Origin: an uncultured Lentisphaeria bacterium
GTDB taxonomy: Bacteria; Verrucomicrobiota; Lentisphaeria; Victivallales; Victivallaceae
Length of the DNA: 42,751 nt
Assembly (NCBI GenBank): GCA_903863035.1
Contig: CAIPAT010000053.1
Coordinates: forward strand, 1-42,751
Direction of reading: 5' to 3'
Below, one piece after another: positions 9,351 through 18,432 of the stretch; positions within the stretch are counted from its first letter, which is position 1; every line of letters begins with the position of its first letter. A program made the position numbers and the translations under genes. The notes beneath the pieces are model-generated. The model did not search any database and was not told the DNA's origin. It saw only the letters and a program-made list of their open reading frames with translations.

Positions 9351-11609
9351 TTACGCAATTTTCTTGTGCTCAGTGATGTCGGCAATAATATGCACGGCTC
9401 CGGTAAATTTTCCTTGCGAATCAAGCAGCGGGTCCACCAACACGGCGAAACAACGCCCGCCGAGAGACAATTCCATGGATTCCCTTCGCAGACTCCGGCT
9501 GGCGCGAATGAATGGACAGTTTTCAACCGCCTCTGATGTTCCATGGACAATTTCAAAACAATGATGCCCGATAATTTCTGCTGATGTTTTGCTAAACATT
9601 TTTTCCATGGCGGCATTGCATTTCAGTATTCTGCCGTCCTCCGCCAGCAGCGCTACAGCATCGCTTATATTGTCAAAGGTTATCTGCCACTCTTGCGCCG
9701 CCCTTGCCGCAGCCTCTTCTGTCAGCTTGCGCGCTGCAATCTCATCCAGCAACGCCTGATTGGCATTGCTAAGCTGAGCGGTACGTTCTCTGACCTGTTC
9801 CTCAAGCTGTTCACGGTGCTGCAGCAATTCATTCTCTATACGGATACGCCCGGTAATATCGCGGACAGTCCCCTGCAATACAATATTACCTTGATATTCC
9901 ATGCGGCTCAGCAGTACCTCTGCATGAAATGAGGAACCATCCCGGCGCGTGTGAATCCATTCAAAAAAATCGGTTCCGTTCTTGTAAGCTGTTTCTATAT
10001 GTTTACTTGCTGCCGTTAACGAATCCTGTCCGTCTGGCTGGTTTGCCGTAGAGAGTTCGCCCGGGTGCTTTTTGATAAACTGTTCTTTAGAAGAAAAATC
10101 GAAGAGATTCAAGGTTGCTTTATTGCAATCGAGAAATCCGCTTCGGTCAAGCATCATAATCGCATCCCGAGAAGACTCAAAAAGTGCGCGGTAATCTTCC
10201 TCCGACTTATGCAATTTCTCTTCCATCCGCCTGGTATCGGTAACATCGCGGCCGATGAACGATACCCCGACAACTTTTCCAGCGCTGTCCATAACAGGAG
10301 AAATTGACAATGAGAGATTTACATTATTGCCGTCCTTTCGACGATATACTGCTTCATAATACTCAATTCTCTCACCCGCTTTGATTTTTTTTAGAAAAGC
10401 CGCCGCATCTTTCTGATTATCCATCAACAGGGCAATTGGCTTGCCGAAAATCTCAGACTCTTCATAGCCGAAACTTAACTCCGCCCCTTTGTTCCAACTG
10501 GTGATAATTCCGTCCAGCGTCATTGTAAAAATCGCATCATTGGAATTCTCAACCACAGAGGCAAGTTGCCGGACTTTCACTTCGGAATGTTTGCGCTCTT
10601 CATACAGTTCAAGATAAAACCTGGTGCACTGACGCCACCACCAGAAACGGACTCCGGCAGCAGTTACGATGATCAGCAGGAACATGCCAGTCCCTGCAAT
10701 CCAGGCCTGCTCGCGCAATGATCCGTAAATCTCTTTTTTATCAATCTTGGCAACCATAATCCATGGGGTGTCCGGAATTTTTCTGGCGACCGCCAGCACG
10801 GAAACCCCACGGTAATCCACTCCATTAAGAATGCCTTCCGCGCCATTTACTGCTTTTACTACTACGATCTTGTCGTCGTTAAGCGGAATCCTGAATTTCA
10901 ACGCAGTGTCCTGACGGAAGCGCAAATCACTCAAAAACAAAACACTATCCTCGTCGCGACGAATTAAAAAAGTTTCTGCCGTAAGGCTCGGTGTGGGCCA
11001 TGACTGAATGCGCTCAGACAAACCGGATCGCGGATTCATCCGCATAAATAGAATTCCAGTAACAGATTTAGGATTTTCCGGCAGAACTAGAGGAATGACT
11101 ATGTCAAAATGCGGAAAATTTACATTCGGCACAGTATGCAAATCAGAAAAAACCGGAATACGATTAACAAGCGCTTGGGCAATCAATTCTTTCGCATGTA
11201 CACCAACCTCGCCGGCGTTTTTGCTGGATAAGACTTTCCTGCCTTTTGCGTCAAATAAATATACTTCAGCAAAAAGTCCGCGTACCTGGAGCGACTGCAT
11301 CCAGGCCGCAATATCCTGTTTCTTCTCTGCATTGTCAGGATTTTCGAAAAAAGCTTTTGCCAGACGGCTAAACAACGGGTTGTTGTAAATATAGTCGATA
11401 TGGTTTAACCTTTCATTGCGCCACCATACAATCTGAGCTACTCTAAAATCTGCAATAGCCATAAGTTTATGCTGCTCGTTTTGAACAATGTAATTCTTCT
11501 GAGCCAGGAAATAACAAACTCCACCCAATATGATTACTACCAGCAGCAACATGAATACTGTGAACAACTTAAATGGAGAAGGCACTGCAGACTTTGTTGC
11601 TTTAATCAT
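9351..11609 (-). CDS. Membrane-bound multi-PAS sensor protein without a kinase domain
   Basis: About 752 residues from the ATG at 11609, which has AGGGGG 9 bases upstream; the frame extends to a TTG at 11633. A transmembrane helix (about 13-36) is followed by a periplasmic Cache-like sensor region (to about 298), a second helix (about 302-324) and three PAS domains: about 347-465 (with a PAC ending GRDVTDTRRMEE), 470-595 and 635-750. A coiled coil (EQLEEQVRERTAQLSNANQA) lies between PAS2 and PAS3. The protein stops right after the third PAS (ITEHKKIA), where histidine kinases continue into HisKA/HATPase. No HATPase, GGDEF or EAL sequence follows in any frame. It may be a truncated kinase or may act through a partner. 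Confidence 0.82.
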   Translation of the reverse strand: MIKATKSAVPSPFKLFTVFMLLLVVIILGGVCYFLAQKNYIVQNEQHKLMAIADFRVAQIVWWRNERLNHIDYIYNNPLFSRLAKAFFENPDNAEKKQDIAAWMQSLQVRGLFAEVYLFDAKGRKVLSSKNAGEVGVHAKELIAQALVNRIPVFSDLHTVPNVNFPHFDIVIPLVLPENPKSVTGILFMRMNPRSGLSERIQSWPTPSLTAETFLIRRDEDSVLFLSDLRFRQDTALKFRIPLNDDKIVVVKAVNGAEGILNGVDYRGVSVLAVARKIPDTPWIMVAKIDKKEIYGSLREQAWIAGTGMFLLIIVTAAGVRFWWWRQCTRFYLELYEERKHSEVKVRQLASVVENSNDAIFTMTLDGIITSWNKGAELSFGYEESEIFGKPIALLMDNQKDAAAFLKKIKAGERIEYYEAVYRRKDGNNVNLSLSISPVMDSAGKVVGVSFIGRDVTDTRRMEEKLHKSEEDYRALFESSRDAIMMLDRSGFLDCNKATLNLFDFSSKEQFIKKHPGELSTANQPDGQDSLTAASKHIETAYKNGTDFFEWIHTRRDGSSFHAEVLLSRMEYQGNIVLQGTVRDITGRIRIENELLQHREQLEEQVRERTAQLSNANQALLDEIAARKLTEEAAARAAQEWQITFDNISDAVALLAEDGRILKCNAAMEKMFSKTSAEIIGHHCFEIVHGTSEAVENCPFIRASRSLRRESMELSLGGRCFAVLVDPLLDSQGKFTGAVHIIADITEHKKIA

Positions 11610-11633
11610 AATCATCATCCCCCTGACCGGCAA

Positions 11634-12070
11634 AGTTTTTTAAAACATCAATGCAAATATCCGGTATTATTATGACATAACTTTCCTATGTAGTAAATTA
11701 TAACTATTTTAAAGATATATTCAAGACAATCAGTATATTTTTATTCCTATATTTGTCAAAATCCATAATTCAGATATCTAATTGAGCATAATGTCAGATT
11801 TCGCCATATCTGCCAGCTGGTGTTTAATGTCGCTCCTTCTCGGCAGCGCAATTGATTATGAAAAAATGACAAGAGTTATTGAAGGTCTCAAGCATGTAGT
11901 CATGAGTTTGACGTCTGAACAATAAATCACATGAACAGGCTGACATTCACCGGCAAATATTAGCAAATGATAAACAATCACGAAAAAGACAAGAAGTTGG
12001 TGAATTATGTTTGACCCTTTTAACAAGAGAGCTATATTTTGATTAACTTATCAACGCCGGAGTCAATGGT
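11634..12070. other. Divergent intergenic region with one doubtful small reading frame
   Basis: This AT-rich gap separates the leftward sensor gene from the rightward response regulator and must hold both promoters, though I see no convincing -35/-10 pair. A 44-codon frame runs from the ATG at 11791 to the stop at 11925 (ends MSLTSEQ). It has no clear ribosome binding site or known similarity, so I do not call it a gene. Confidence 0.4.
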
Positions 12071-12454
12071 ATGAGCAGTCAAAAGACAAATTCGAATGTA
12101 CTCATCTGTGATGATGATGAGATACTGTTGAGTTTTTACAAGCGGGTAATTAAAAATGCCGGCTATGATGTACTTACTGCAAACAACGGCGATGAAGCAA
12201 TCGAAATTCTCAATGAGATGCCGGTGGTGCTGGCGATAATTGACTTGCTGATGCCCATTCGTTCCGGCTGGGAAGTAATCGAATATATGAGAAGCAAAAA
12301 AACCTTGAAAGGTATTCCGGTCATTGCGGTCACCGGCCTCGCTCCGTCGCCTGGCGACCTGGAAAGAGTCAACGCCCAATGCAGCGCCGTAATTTACAAA
12401 GGCGGCGATTTCGACATTGAGGCATTTACCGAACTACTGAAAAAACTTATCTGA
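12071..12454 (+). CDS. Single-domain response regulator (CheY-like receiver)
   Basis: 127 residues, a receiver domain with no output domain. The acidic pocket is D14-D16, the phosphoacceptor is D58 in IIDLLMP, and the switch residues are T88 (AVTGL) and K110. CGGAG lies before the ATG. Such stand-alone receivers act by protein contact in phosphorelays or on motors. It is divergent from the PAS sensor gene, which lacks a kinase domain, so any cognate kinase must be elsewhere. The isochorismatase-family gene follows after 17 bases and is probably co-transcribed. Confidence 0.92.
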   Translation: MSSQKTNSNVLICDDDEILLSFYKRVIKNAGYDVLTANNGDEAIEILNEMPVVLAIIDLLMPIRSGWEVIEYMRSKKTLKGIPVIAVTGLAPSPGDLERVNAQCSAVIYKGGDFDIEAFTELLKKLI

Positions 12455-12471
12455 ATTAAGGATATCTGAAG

Positions 12472-13020
12472 ATGTTCTTCCCAGTCACTGAAACCGCAGT
12501 CCTCTTACTTATCGACATGCAGGAAAAACTGCTCAAGGCAATGAATTCCAGCGAACAGTGTCTGGCACGTCAGAAAATCATGCTTGAAGCGGCAAATATC
12601 CTGGGACTGGATACAATCATTACCGAACAATATCCTCAAGGCTTGGGGCATACTGTACCTGAACTGTCCGGACTGCTTAAACCGGAATGGCCGGTCATAG
12701 AAAAAAAATCATTCTCCTGCTTCGGTGAACCATTGTTCTGCAGCCGTCTGAAATCAAAATCCAGAACAACTATTGCAATCATGGGCATCGAATCTCATGT
12801 ATGCGTCTTTCAGACTGTAATAGATGCACTGGAACAAGGATATCTGCCGTTTGTACTGGAAGACACGCTTAGTTCCAGGAATTCATCCGATATGACTACC
12901 GCCATGAGATTGCTGCGGCATCATGGCGCAATTATCACTACCGTGGAATCATATCTGTTCATGCTGATGAAGAGCGCAGATCACCCGTCATTCCGCCAGA
13001 TTGCAAAGCTCATAAAATAA
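12472..13020 (+). CDS. Isochorismatase-family cysteine hydrolase
   Basis: 182 residues. The family's catalytic triad is visible: D15 in LLLIDMQEKL, a lysine in the IEKKSFS motif (K78 or K79) and the nucleophile C111 in GIESHVCV. The family covers nicotinamidase, isochorismatase, N-carbamoylsarcosine amidase and YcaC-like enzymes. The short length and this motif spacing fit the YcaC/hydrolase subgroup rather than nicotinamidase, but the substrate is unknown. AAGGA precedes the ATG by 10 bases. The gene follows the response regulator closely. A short hairpin (about 13018-13038) and an A-then-T-rich tract near 13089-13107 may end transcription. Confidence 0.87.
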   Translation: MFFPVTETAVLLLIDMQEKLLKAMNSSEQCLARQKIMLEAANILGLDTIITEQYPQGLGHTVPELSGLLKPEWPVIEKKSFSCFGEPLFCSRLKSKSRTTIAIMGIESHVCVFQTVIDALEQGYLPFVLEDTLSSRNSSDMTTAMRLLRHHGAIITTVESYLFMLMKSADHPSFRQIAKLIK

Positions 13021-13165
13021 TAACGGTTTACGTTATTGAGTTGCTGTCTAAAATAAACTGCAACAGGCTTTTTTGGGGATAGTTTATCAAAAAAAAGTTT
13101 TTTTTTAATATTGTAACTTGAATTTCTTGATTTTAGACTTAGTGTATGGCTCGTTTTTCGCAGTT

Positions 13166-13241
13166 GTCCCTATCGTCTAGAGGCCTAGGACACCGGGTTT
13201 TCATCCCGGCAACGGGGGTTCGAATCCCCCTGGGGATGCCA
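13166..13241 (+). tRNA. tRNA-Glu (anticodon TTC), copy 1
   Basis: 76 bases with encoded CCA. The anticodon stem CCGGG/CCCGG holds the loop TTTTCAT, giving anticodon TTC for Glu. The T arm GGGGG-TTCGAAT-CCCCC is perfect, and the acceptor stem GTCCCTA pairs with TGGGGAT (with G-T pairs at the first and sixth positions). A run of seven T follows. Confidence 0.97.
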
Positions 13242-13281
13242 TTTTTTTCGGATGGCATTACAGCAGCGGTCTTGAGTACAT

Positions 13282-13357
13282 GTCCCTATCGTCTAGAGGC
13301 CTAGGACACCGGGTTTTCATCCCGGCAACGGGGGTTCGAATCCCCCTGGGGATGCCA
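13282..13357 (+). tRNA. tRNA-Glu (anticodon TTC), copy 2
   Basis: The 76 bases are identical to the first tRNA-Glu, 116 bases further on, again with encoded CCA and followed by six T. The flanks are mostly different, apart from the GCCATTTTTT junction. Confidence 0.97.
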
Positions 13358-13449
13358 TTTTTTCAGATTGTACATTCTTGCGGTTCCATGTCTGTTTCCA
13401 CCATAAAAAAATAAACCTTATTTTAAGTAATTTTCCCTTCCTGCTTTGC

Positions 13450-13477
13450 TTGATTATTCCTGACAGTGCTTTATATT
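13450..13477 (+). promoter_or_regulatory. Probable promoter of rnpB
   Basis: TTGATT (13450-13455) and TATATT (13472-13477) are 16 bases apart. The expected start near 13485 fits the first base of RNase P helix P1 at 13488. Confidence 0.5.
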
Positions 13478-13487
13478 AATTAGTTGT

Positions 13488-13841
13488 GTGATTGCAGTAG
13501 GTAATCGCTTCGTGGTTTCCACGGAGAGGAAAGTCCGGACTACACAGAGCAGGGAGTCCTTTTGAAAAGAAGGATACCGCGGACAATAAGCCGCGGGAAG
13601 GACAGCGCCACAGAAAGAATACCGCCGGGCTGAAAAGTCAGGTAAGGTTGAAATGGCGGGGTAAGAGCCCACCGGGCGCAGGCGTAAGCCGCGTCGCAAT
13701 GCAAACCCCTCCCGTAGCAAGACCAAATAGGGGATGATGCTGCTGCTCGCAGCGCTATGAATCCCGGGTTCTGGTCGCTTAGATAGATGATTGCCGTCTT
13801 TCAGCAATGAAGGTACAGAATCCGGCTTATTCTGCAGTCAC
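13488..13841 (+). ncRNA. rnpB: RNase P RNA, bacterial class A
   Basis: About 354 bases. Helix P1 is formed by GTGATTGCAG (13488-13497) and CTGCAGTCAC (13832-13841). Conserved core elements appear in order: GAGGAAAGTCCGGACT, GGACAGCGCCACAGAAA, GTAAGAGCCCACCG, AAACCCCTCCCG and, near the 3' end, TAGATAGATGATTGCC with ACAGAATCCGGCTTA. This ribozyme trims the 5' leaders of tRNA precursors, and two tRNA genes lie just upstream. A hairpin without a T-tract follows at about 13841-13867, before apt. Confidence 0.97.
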
Positions 13842-13880
13842 GCTTTAATTTTGAAAAGTTAAAAGCGAAAGGAACGCTTG

Positions 13881-14408
13881 ATGATGAATATAGAGAAAAT
13901 CAAAGCAGCAGTCAGGGATGTACCTGATTTCCCCAAGCCGGGTATCATTTACAAGGATATTACCCCCTTACTGCAAGATGGAGCAATTTTCTCTGAACTC
14001 ATCAATTATCTGGCACACCCGTACAGAAATAACGTTCCCAGGTATGTTGCTGGGATTGAATCACGCGGTTTCATTTTCGGTTCGGCCCTGGCTGCGGAAC
14101 TTGGCTGCGGCTTCATTCCTGTCCGTAAAGCCGGCAAACTGCCATATAAGACAATCCGCCAGTCTTATTCTCTCGAATATGGCGAAGCTACCATCGAAAT
14201 TCATGAAGACGCTGTCGCACCGGGCGATAAAGTTGTGCTGATTGACGATTTGCTGGCTACTGGCGGAACCGCACAGGCCGCAGTATCACTTCTGGAAAAA
14301 CTCAATGCCGAAATAATCGGTATCGAATTTATCATAGAACTAACCTTTTTAAACGGCAGAAAAGTGTTGAACCCATATCCGCTGAGATCGCTGATCATTG
14401 ACAAATAG
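13881..14408 (+). CDS. apt: Adenine phosphoribosyltransferase
   Basis: 175 residues from the ATG at 13881 (AAAGGA 7 bases upstream; a second ATG follows at once). It matches Apt throughout: the DFPKPGIIYKDITPLL start, the IESRGFIFG loop, VRKAGKLP, and the PRPP-binding motif VLIDDLLATGGTA at about 119-131. The enzyme salvages adenine and PRPP to AMP in the cytoplasm. It opens a run of six closely spaced genes. MtnA in the same run belongs to methionine salvage, the pathway that generates adenine when methylthioadenosine is cleaved, so the pairing makes metabolic sense. Confidence 0.97.
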   Translation: MMNIEKIKAAVRDVPDFPKPGIIYKDITPLLQDGAIFSELINYLAHPYRNNVPRYVAGIESRGFIFGSALAAELGCGFIPVRKAGKLPYKTIRQSYSLEYGEATIEIHEDAVAPGDKVVLIDDLLATGGTAQAAVSLLEKLNAEIIGIEFIIELTFLNGRKVLNPYPLRSLIIDK

Positions 14409-14426
14409 GAAACTGGAAATCATATA

Positions 14427-15242
14427 ATGGCTAAATATGCAATTTTGAGTGATATTCACGCTAATACCGAGGCATTGACGGTAGTTCTTGCAAAATGTCT
14501 GGAACTTCAAATAGATAAATATATCTGCCTGGGCGATGTTGTCGGGTATAACGCCGAACCTCGCGAATGTCTGGAAATAATCAGAGCTCTTCCGCTGGTG
14601 GCAATTGTCAAGGGTAATCATGATGATTATGCATCCAACAATGATAATGAGATGGAGGGGTTCAATCCCCATGCGAAAAAAGCGGTGATCTGGACGAAAG
14701 AACAGTTAACCGCGGAAGAACAGCACTGGCTAGCCGGCATGCCGTACAGGGCCACTGTTCAGGGCACAAATATCACGATAGTTCATGCCACGCTCGATTC
14801 CCCGGAAAACTGGGGGTATATTTTTGATGCCCATCACGCCGCGGACAATTTTACTTATCAGTTCACCCAGCTCTGCTTTTGCGGCCATTCCCACGTTCCC
14901 ATCGCGTTCTGCAAAAAGCCGATCTCATCAATGTCGGAAAAGCCGATTGAAGAAATACAGGGGTGGGCATACAAATTTGAAGAAGGCCTTTTCCCGAAAG
15001 ATGTCACAGAGGCGGATTGTCTGCCGGTGGAATTGAAAACCGGATTTAAATATCTGTTTAACGTTGGCAGCGTAGGCCAACCGAGAAACCGTGACCCAAG
15101 AGCATCATTCGCAGTTTACGATACTGATGAAAAGACCGTCACCAGGTATCGTCTGCCTTACGACATAGCATCGGCGCAAGCCAAGATTATCGCCGCCGGC
15201 CTGCCGGAACGCCTTGCGTTAAGACTGGAAACCGGGAACTGA
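14427..15242 (+). CDS. Calcineurin-like metallophosphoesterase
   Basis: 271 residues. All signature blocks of the metallophosphoesterase superfamily are present: D9 and H11 in SDIHAN, D37 in GDVVGY, N64 and H65 in GNHDD, a later histidine in IVHATL and GHSH in the C-terminal half. It probably binds two metal ions and cleaves a phosphomono- or diester. It resembles stand-alone YfcE/ApaH-like phosphodiesterases; the substrate is unknown. It starts 18 bases after apt and is presumably in the same operon. Confidence 0.9.
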   Translation: MAKYAILSDIHANTEALTVVLAKCLELQIDKYICLGDVVGYNAEPRECLEIIRALPLVAIVKGNHDDYASNNDNEMEGFNPHAKKAVIWTKEQLTAEEQHWLAGMPYRATVQGTNITIVHATLDSPENWGYIFDAHHAADNFTYQFTQLCFCGHSHVPIAFCKKPISSMSEKPIEEIQGWAYKFEEGLFPKDVTEADCLPVELKTGFKYLFNVGSVGQPRNRDPRASFAVYDTDEKTVTRYRLPYDIASAQAKIIAAGLPERLALRLETGN

Positions 15243-15313
15243 GCTTTGATAGTTTACGAGCAAACTCTATCTTTATTTTGCTGACATCGCCCCCGATAAA
15301 GGGATTTTTCATA

Positions 15314-16390
15314 ATGGAATCCAGTAAAAAAATTAAAGTCTTAATCGTCAAGCCAAGCAGTCTTGGCGACATCTTCCATGTATTCCCGGCGATTACAATT
15401 CTGACATCCGTCTATCCGGACGTAGAAATAGACTGGATAGTTCATCCGGCTTTCGCCGATACGCTTAAATACTGCCCGAACATCCGCCGCATCATTTTCT
15501 TCCAGCGCAAAGAACTCGGTTCCGTAAAAACTTTTCTTCCGCATTTTTTTAAATTGCTCTCTGAATTGAGACAGGAACGCTATGATCTGGTAGTAGATTT
15601 CCAGGGACTATTCCGCAGCGCATTTTTTGCATGGCTGGCCAGATGCCGCCAGATAGCCGGTTTCGCTTCACCTAAAGAGTCGGCCGCAAAGTTTTTTTAC
15701 TCCAGAAAAATCGTTGTTCCGGCTTCAGCGCTCCATGCTGTAGACAAAAATATCAGCATGATGCAGCAGTTGCTGAATACTGCAAACACCATCCCCGCTC
15801 CTGTCCTGACTACTGTCAAGGAGTTTTCTGAAAAAGCGGAAAAACTGCTCAGCGACTCCGGCATAGTTTCATCTGACCGGATTATCGGGATTATCCCCGG
15901 GGCACGCTGGCAAAGCAAATGCTGGCCTCCCGCTTTTTTCGCGGAAATTATTTCAGCAGTCAACCGGCTGCACCCGGAGTTTAAATTTTTGATTATTGGC
16001 TCCGGATCCGACAGCAAAGCCTCAAGTGAAATCATTAAGTCGGCAGCAAACGCCGGAATCATATCCCTGACTGGCAAAACCGGCATCGGAGAACTGGTTG
16101 AAACAATCCGCCGGTGTGAATTCATTATCAGCAATGACAGCGGTCCTGTTCACATTGCCGCCGCCATCGATAAAACCGTCTTCGCATTCTTCGGTCCCAC
16201 CGATCCAGGCAAAACCGGACCTTACGGAAACAAACATTACATTTTTCAAGCGGATCTGCCCTGCATAAAATGCCTGAAGCGGAAATGTTCTTTGGGAACT
16301 TTTGAATGTCATAAACTGGAAATTGACAAAATCATGGATAAATTAAATCATTTCATCAATAATGGAGCCGCAAATGAAAATGCCCGTTAA
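15314..16390 (+). CDS. Glycosyltransferase family 9 (ADP-heptose:LPS heptosyltransferase-like)
   Basis: 358 residues from the ATG at 15314 (AAAGGGA upstream; the open frame to 15278 lacks a ribosome site). The N-terminal VKPSSLGDIFHVFPA is the GT9 hallmark. The C-terminal nucleotide-sugar site appears as IPGARWQSKCWP and SNDSGPVHIAAA followed by FFGPTDP. GT9 enzymes transfer L-glycero-D-manno-heptose to lipid A-core in the inner leaflet. This implies an LPS-bearing Gram-negative envelope. Which heptose it adds (WaaC- or WaaF-like) cannot be told. Its last 17 bases overlap the next gene. Confidence 0.92.
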   Translation: MESSKKIKVLIVKPSSLGDIFHVFPAITILTSVYPDVEIDWIVHPAFADTLKYCPNIRRIIFFQRKELGSVKTFLPHFFKLLSELRQERYDLVVDFQGLFRSAFFAWLARCRQIAGFASPKESAAKFFYSRKIVVPASALHAVDKNISMMQQLLNTANTIPAPVLTTVKEFSEKAEKLLSDSGIVSSDRIIGIIPGARWQSKCWPPAFFAEIISAVNRLHPEFKFLIIGSGSDSKASSEIIKSAANAGIISLTGKTGIGELVETIRRCEFIISNDSGPVHIAAAIDKTVFAFFGPTDPGKTGPYGNKHYIFQADLPCIKCLKRKCSLGTFECHKLEIDKIMDKLNHFINNGAANENAR

Positions 16391-17297
16391 AATGCTATTA
16401 TGCCTGATTGCAGGAATATTTTTCCTGCTGCCCTCTGTCGTAAATGCTCAAATCGCCATTGACCTTTCAGTGAACCGCCAGAATTACATTCAATTTGAAA
16501 AGATTTTTGCTAAAGTTGTAATGCGCAATGACAGCGGACACGCAATAGCGTTCGGACATGACGAAAAACTTCAGGGTGACCTGCTTTTTGAAATCCGTGA
16601 TTCCCAGAATGTTCCGGTTAAAAAAATAACTCAAGCAACCCCGCCGATGGTCGGTACAATTCTTAAAGCCGGCGAAACCAAGGAATTTATTGTTCCCATA
16701 ACCCGTTACTACAATTTAAATATTCCCGGCAAATATAAAATAATGGCATATGTATCTCATGCCCTGTTTAAAGAAGAATATCGTTCAAATGACTGTTTTA
16801 TCAACGTTTCAGAAGGTCACCAGATATGGTCTCGAAGTGTTGGTATTCCAGAATTCATGAACAATAATGAAAAAACTAAAGACGATTCAGGTGACAAGTC
16901 AAAGAAGATCGGCACTCGTCTCTTCAATATCAAAACTATTTATGAAGGCTCAAGAAAAGCTTATTATCTGGTAGTAGAAGATGATAAAACGGTATTTTCA
17001 CTTAAACGTTTCGGGGTTGAGATCGGCGATGAGCAGCCTCAATTCGACACGGATAATTTCAGCAGGATACATATTCTGCTGCCGCTCTCGCCGCGTATTT
17101 TCAGTTACTTCGTATTCGACATCAAAGGCGTTCTTGAAAAAAGGGAAGTGTATAAGAAAACTAATACAATACCTTCGCTCGTCAACGATCCTAAAACCGG
17201 CAGCATCATCCTCGCCGGCGGCGAACTGGCCAAACTGGGTGTTGACTATAAAGACAATACTGAGGAAAGGCCTGAAAAACCGGCTAAACAGCAATAA
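16374..17297 (+). CDS. Secreted protein of unknown function
   Basis: 307 residues from the ATG at 16374, which has GGAG 7 bases upstream inside the end of the heptosyltransferase gene (17-base overlap). A clear signal peptide ends VVNA around residue 24. The first 130 residues look like an Ig/transthyretin-type beta-sandwich (alternating strands; GTILKAGETKEFIVPITRYY, then PGKYKIMAYVSH), as in proteins annotated as intracellular proteinase inhibitor BsuPI-like. The middle and C-terminus are unrecognised, and the tail is rich in Glu, Lys and Pro. Translation is probably coupled to the heptosyltransferase, which suggests an envelope role. Confidence 0.8.
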   Translation: MKMPVKMLLCLIAGIFFLLPSVVNAQIAIDLSVNRQNYIQFEKIFAKVVMRNDSGHAIAFGHDEKLQGDLLFEIRDSQNVPVKKITQATPPMVGTILKAGETKEFIVPITRYYNLNIPGKYKIMAYVSHALFKEEYRSNDCFINVSEGHQIWSRSVGIPEFMNNNEKTKDDSGDKSKKIGTRLFNIKTIYEGSRKAYYLVVEDDKTVFSLKRFGVEIGDEQPQFDTDNFSRIHILLPLSPRIFSYFVFDIKGVLEKREVYKKTNTIPSLVNDPKTGSIILAGGELAKLGVDYKDNTEERPEKPAKQQ

Positions 17298-17325
17298 CAG
17301 AATTAAAATATAAGGATTACCACCA

Positions 17326-18432
17326 ATGCTTGACCCGGTAAGCTGGATATGTCAGGATGGCAGATGTGTCAGGAAGTTTTCCAAAGACCTTTGTGGAATC
17401 CCTGGAAAACTGCGTTTGATAGATCAGACCATGCTCCCGATGGAACTCACATACCTTGAGACTGACGATCTGGAGGATATCTATTCCTGTATCAAACGCC
17501 TTGTTGTCAGAGGTGCGCCGGCCATCGGCTGTGCCGCCGCGCTCGGCCTCGCGGCGGTCATCAGAAAACAGATTTTCGCCACGCCGGAAGAGTTTACTGA
17601 CGCAGTCAATAAGACTGCCATGCGTCTGGCCGAATCAAGGCCGACGGCGGTCAACCTGTTCTGGGCACTGGACCGGTGCGTAAATCGCGCCGCCACTGAG
17701 TCATTTTCCTCAAAAAATATCTGTAAATTGAAAGACTCCCTGCTGGAAGAAGCTTTAAATATTCTGGAAGAAGATATACAAATGTGCCGTTCAATCGGCA
17801 GACACGGCATGGTGCTGCTGCAAGACGGTATGGGCGTGCTGACCCATTGCAATGCCGGAGCGCTGGCTACCGGCGATTACGGAACTGCTCTCGCCCCGAT
17901 ATACTCAGCGATGGAAAACGGCATCCGGGTCAAAGTGTTTTCCGATGAAACCCGCCCGTTGCTGCAAGGTTCCCGCCTGACCGCCTGGGAACTTGCCAAA
18001 GCCGGAGCTGACATCACCACCATATGCGACAATATGGCCGCGCAGGTTATGAAAGAAGGCAGAATTGATCTGGTCATTGTTGGTGCCGACCGCATCGCCG
18101 CCAACGGCGATACTGCCAATAAAATAGGCACTTACGGGGTTGCCATTTTAGCCAAATTCCACAATATTCCGTTTTATGTTGCGGCGCCTTATTCAACTAT
18201 TGACATCACTCTGCATGACGGTTGCGGCATTCCTATTGAACAGCGTTCTGCGGATGAAGTGCGCAACGGCTTCGGACGGCAGACTGCGCCTTCTGAAGTA
18301 AAAATCTACAATCCGGCATTCGATGTCACCCCCAATTGTTTAATCACCGGGATCATCACTGAAAAGGGTATTTTAATGCCTCCGTTCAAAGATAAAATAA
18401 CAAGTCTGATAATTCCAGGAGAGCAAAGATGA
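17326..18432 (+). CDS. mtnA: S-methyl-5-thioribose-1-phosphate isomerase
   Basis: 368 residues, a full-length MtnA. Key blocks are the RGAPAIGCAAA substrate loop near residue 65, the catalytic cysteine C175 in LTHCNAGALAT, and the catalytic aspartate D255 in GADRIAANGD. It converts methylthioribose-1-phosphate to methylthioribulose-1-phosphate in methionine salvage. The related eIF2B-type ribose-1,5-bisphosphate isomerases differ in these loops. AAGGA lies 8 bases before the ATG. The stop overlaps the next start as ATGA. No other mtn gene is in the window. Confidence 0.95.
   Translation: MLDPVSWICQDGRCVRKFSKDLCGIPGKLRLIDQTMLPMELTYLETDDLEDIYSCIKRLVVRGAPAIGCAAALGLAAVIRKQIFATPEEFTDAVNKTAMRLAESRPTAVNLFWALDRCVNRAATESFSSKNICKLKDSLLEEALNILEEDIQMCRSIGRHGMVLLQDGMGVLTHCNAGALATGDYGTALAPIYSAMENGIRVKVFSDETRPLLQGSRLTAWELAKAGADITTICDNMAAQVMKEGRIDLVIVGADRIAANGDTANKIGTYGVAILAKFHNIPFYVAAPYSTIDITLHDGCGIPIEQRSADEVRNGFGRQTAPSEVKIYNPAFDVTPNCLITGIITEKGILMPPFKDKITSLIIPGEQR

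Noticed and set aside
13166-13357. Possible tRNA-linked integration site, given two identical tRNA-Glu copies
   Set aside because: No integrase gene or partial tRNA repeat is seen nearby. Simple tandem gene duplication explains the copies.
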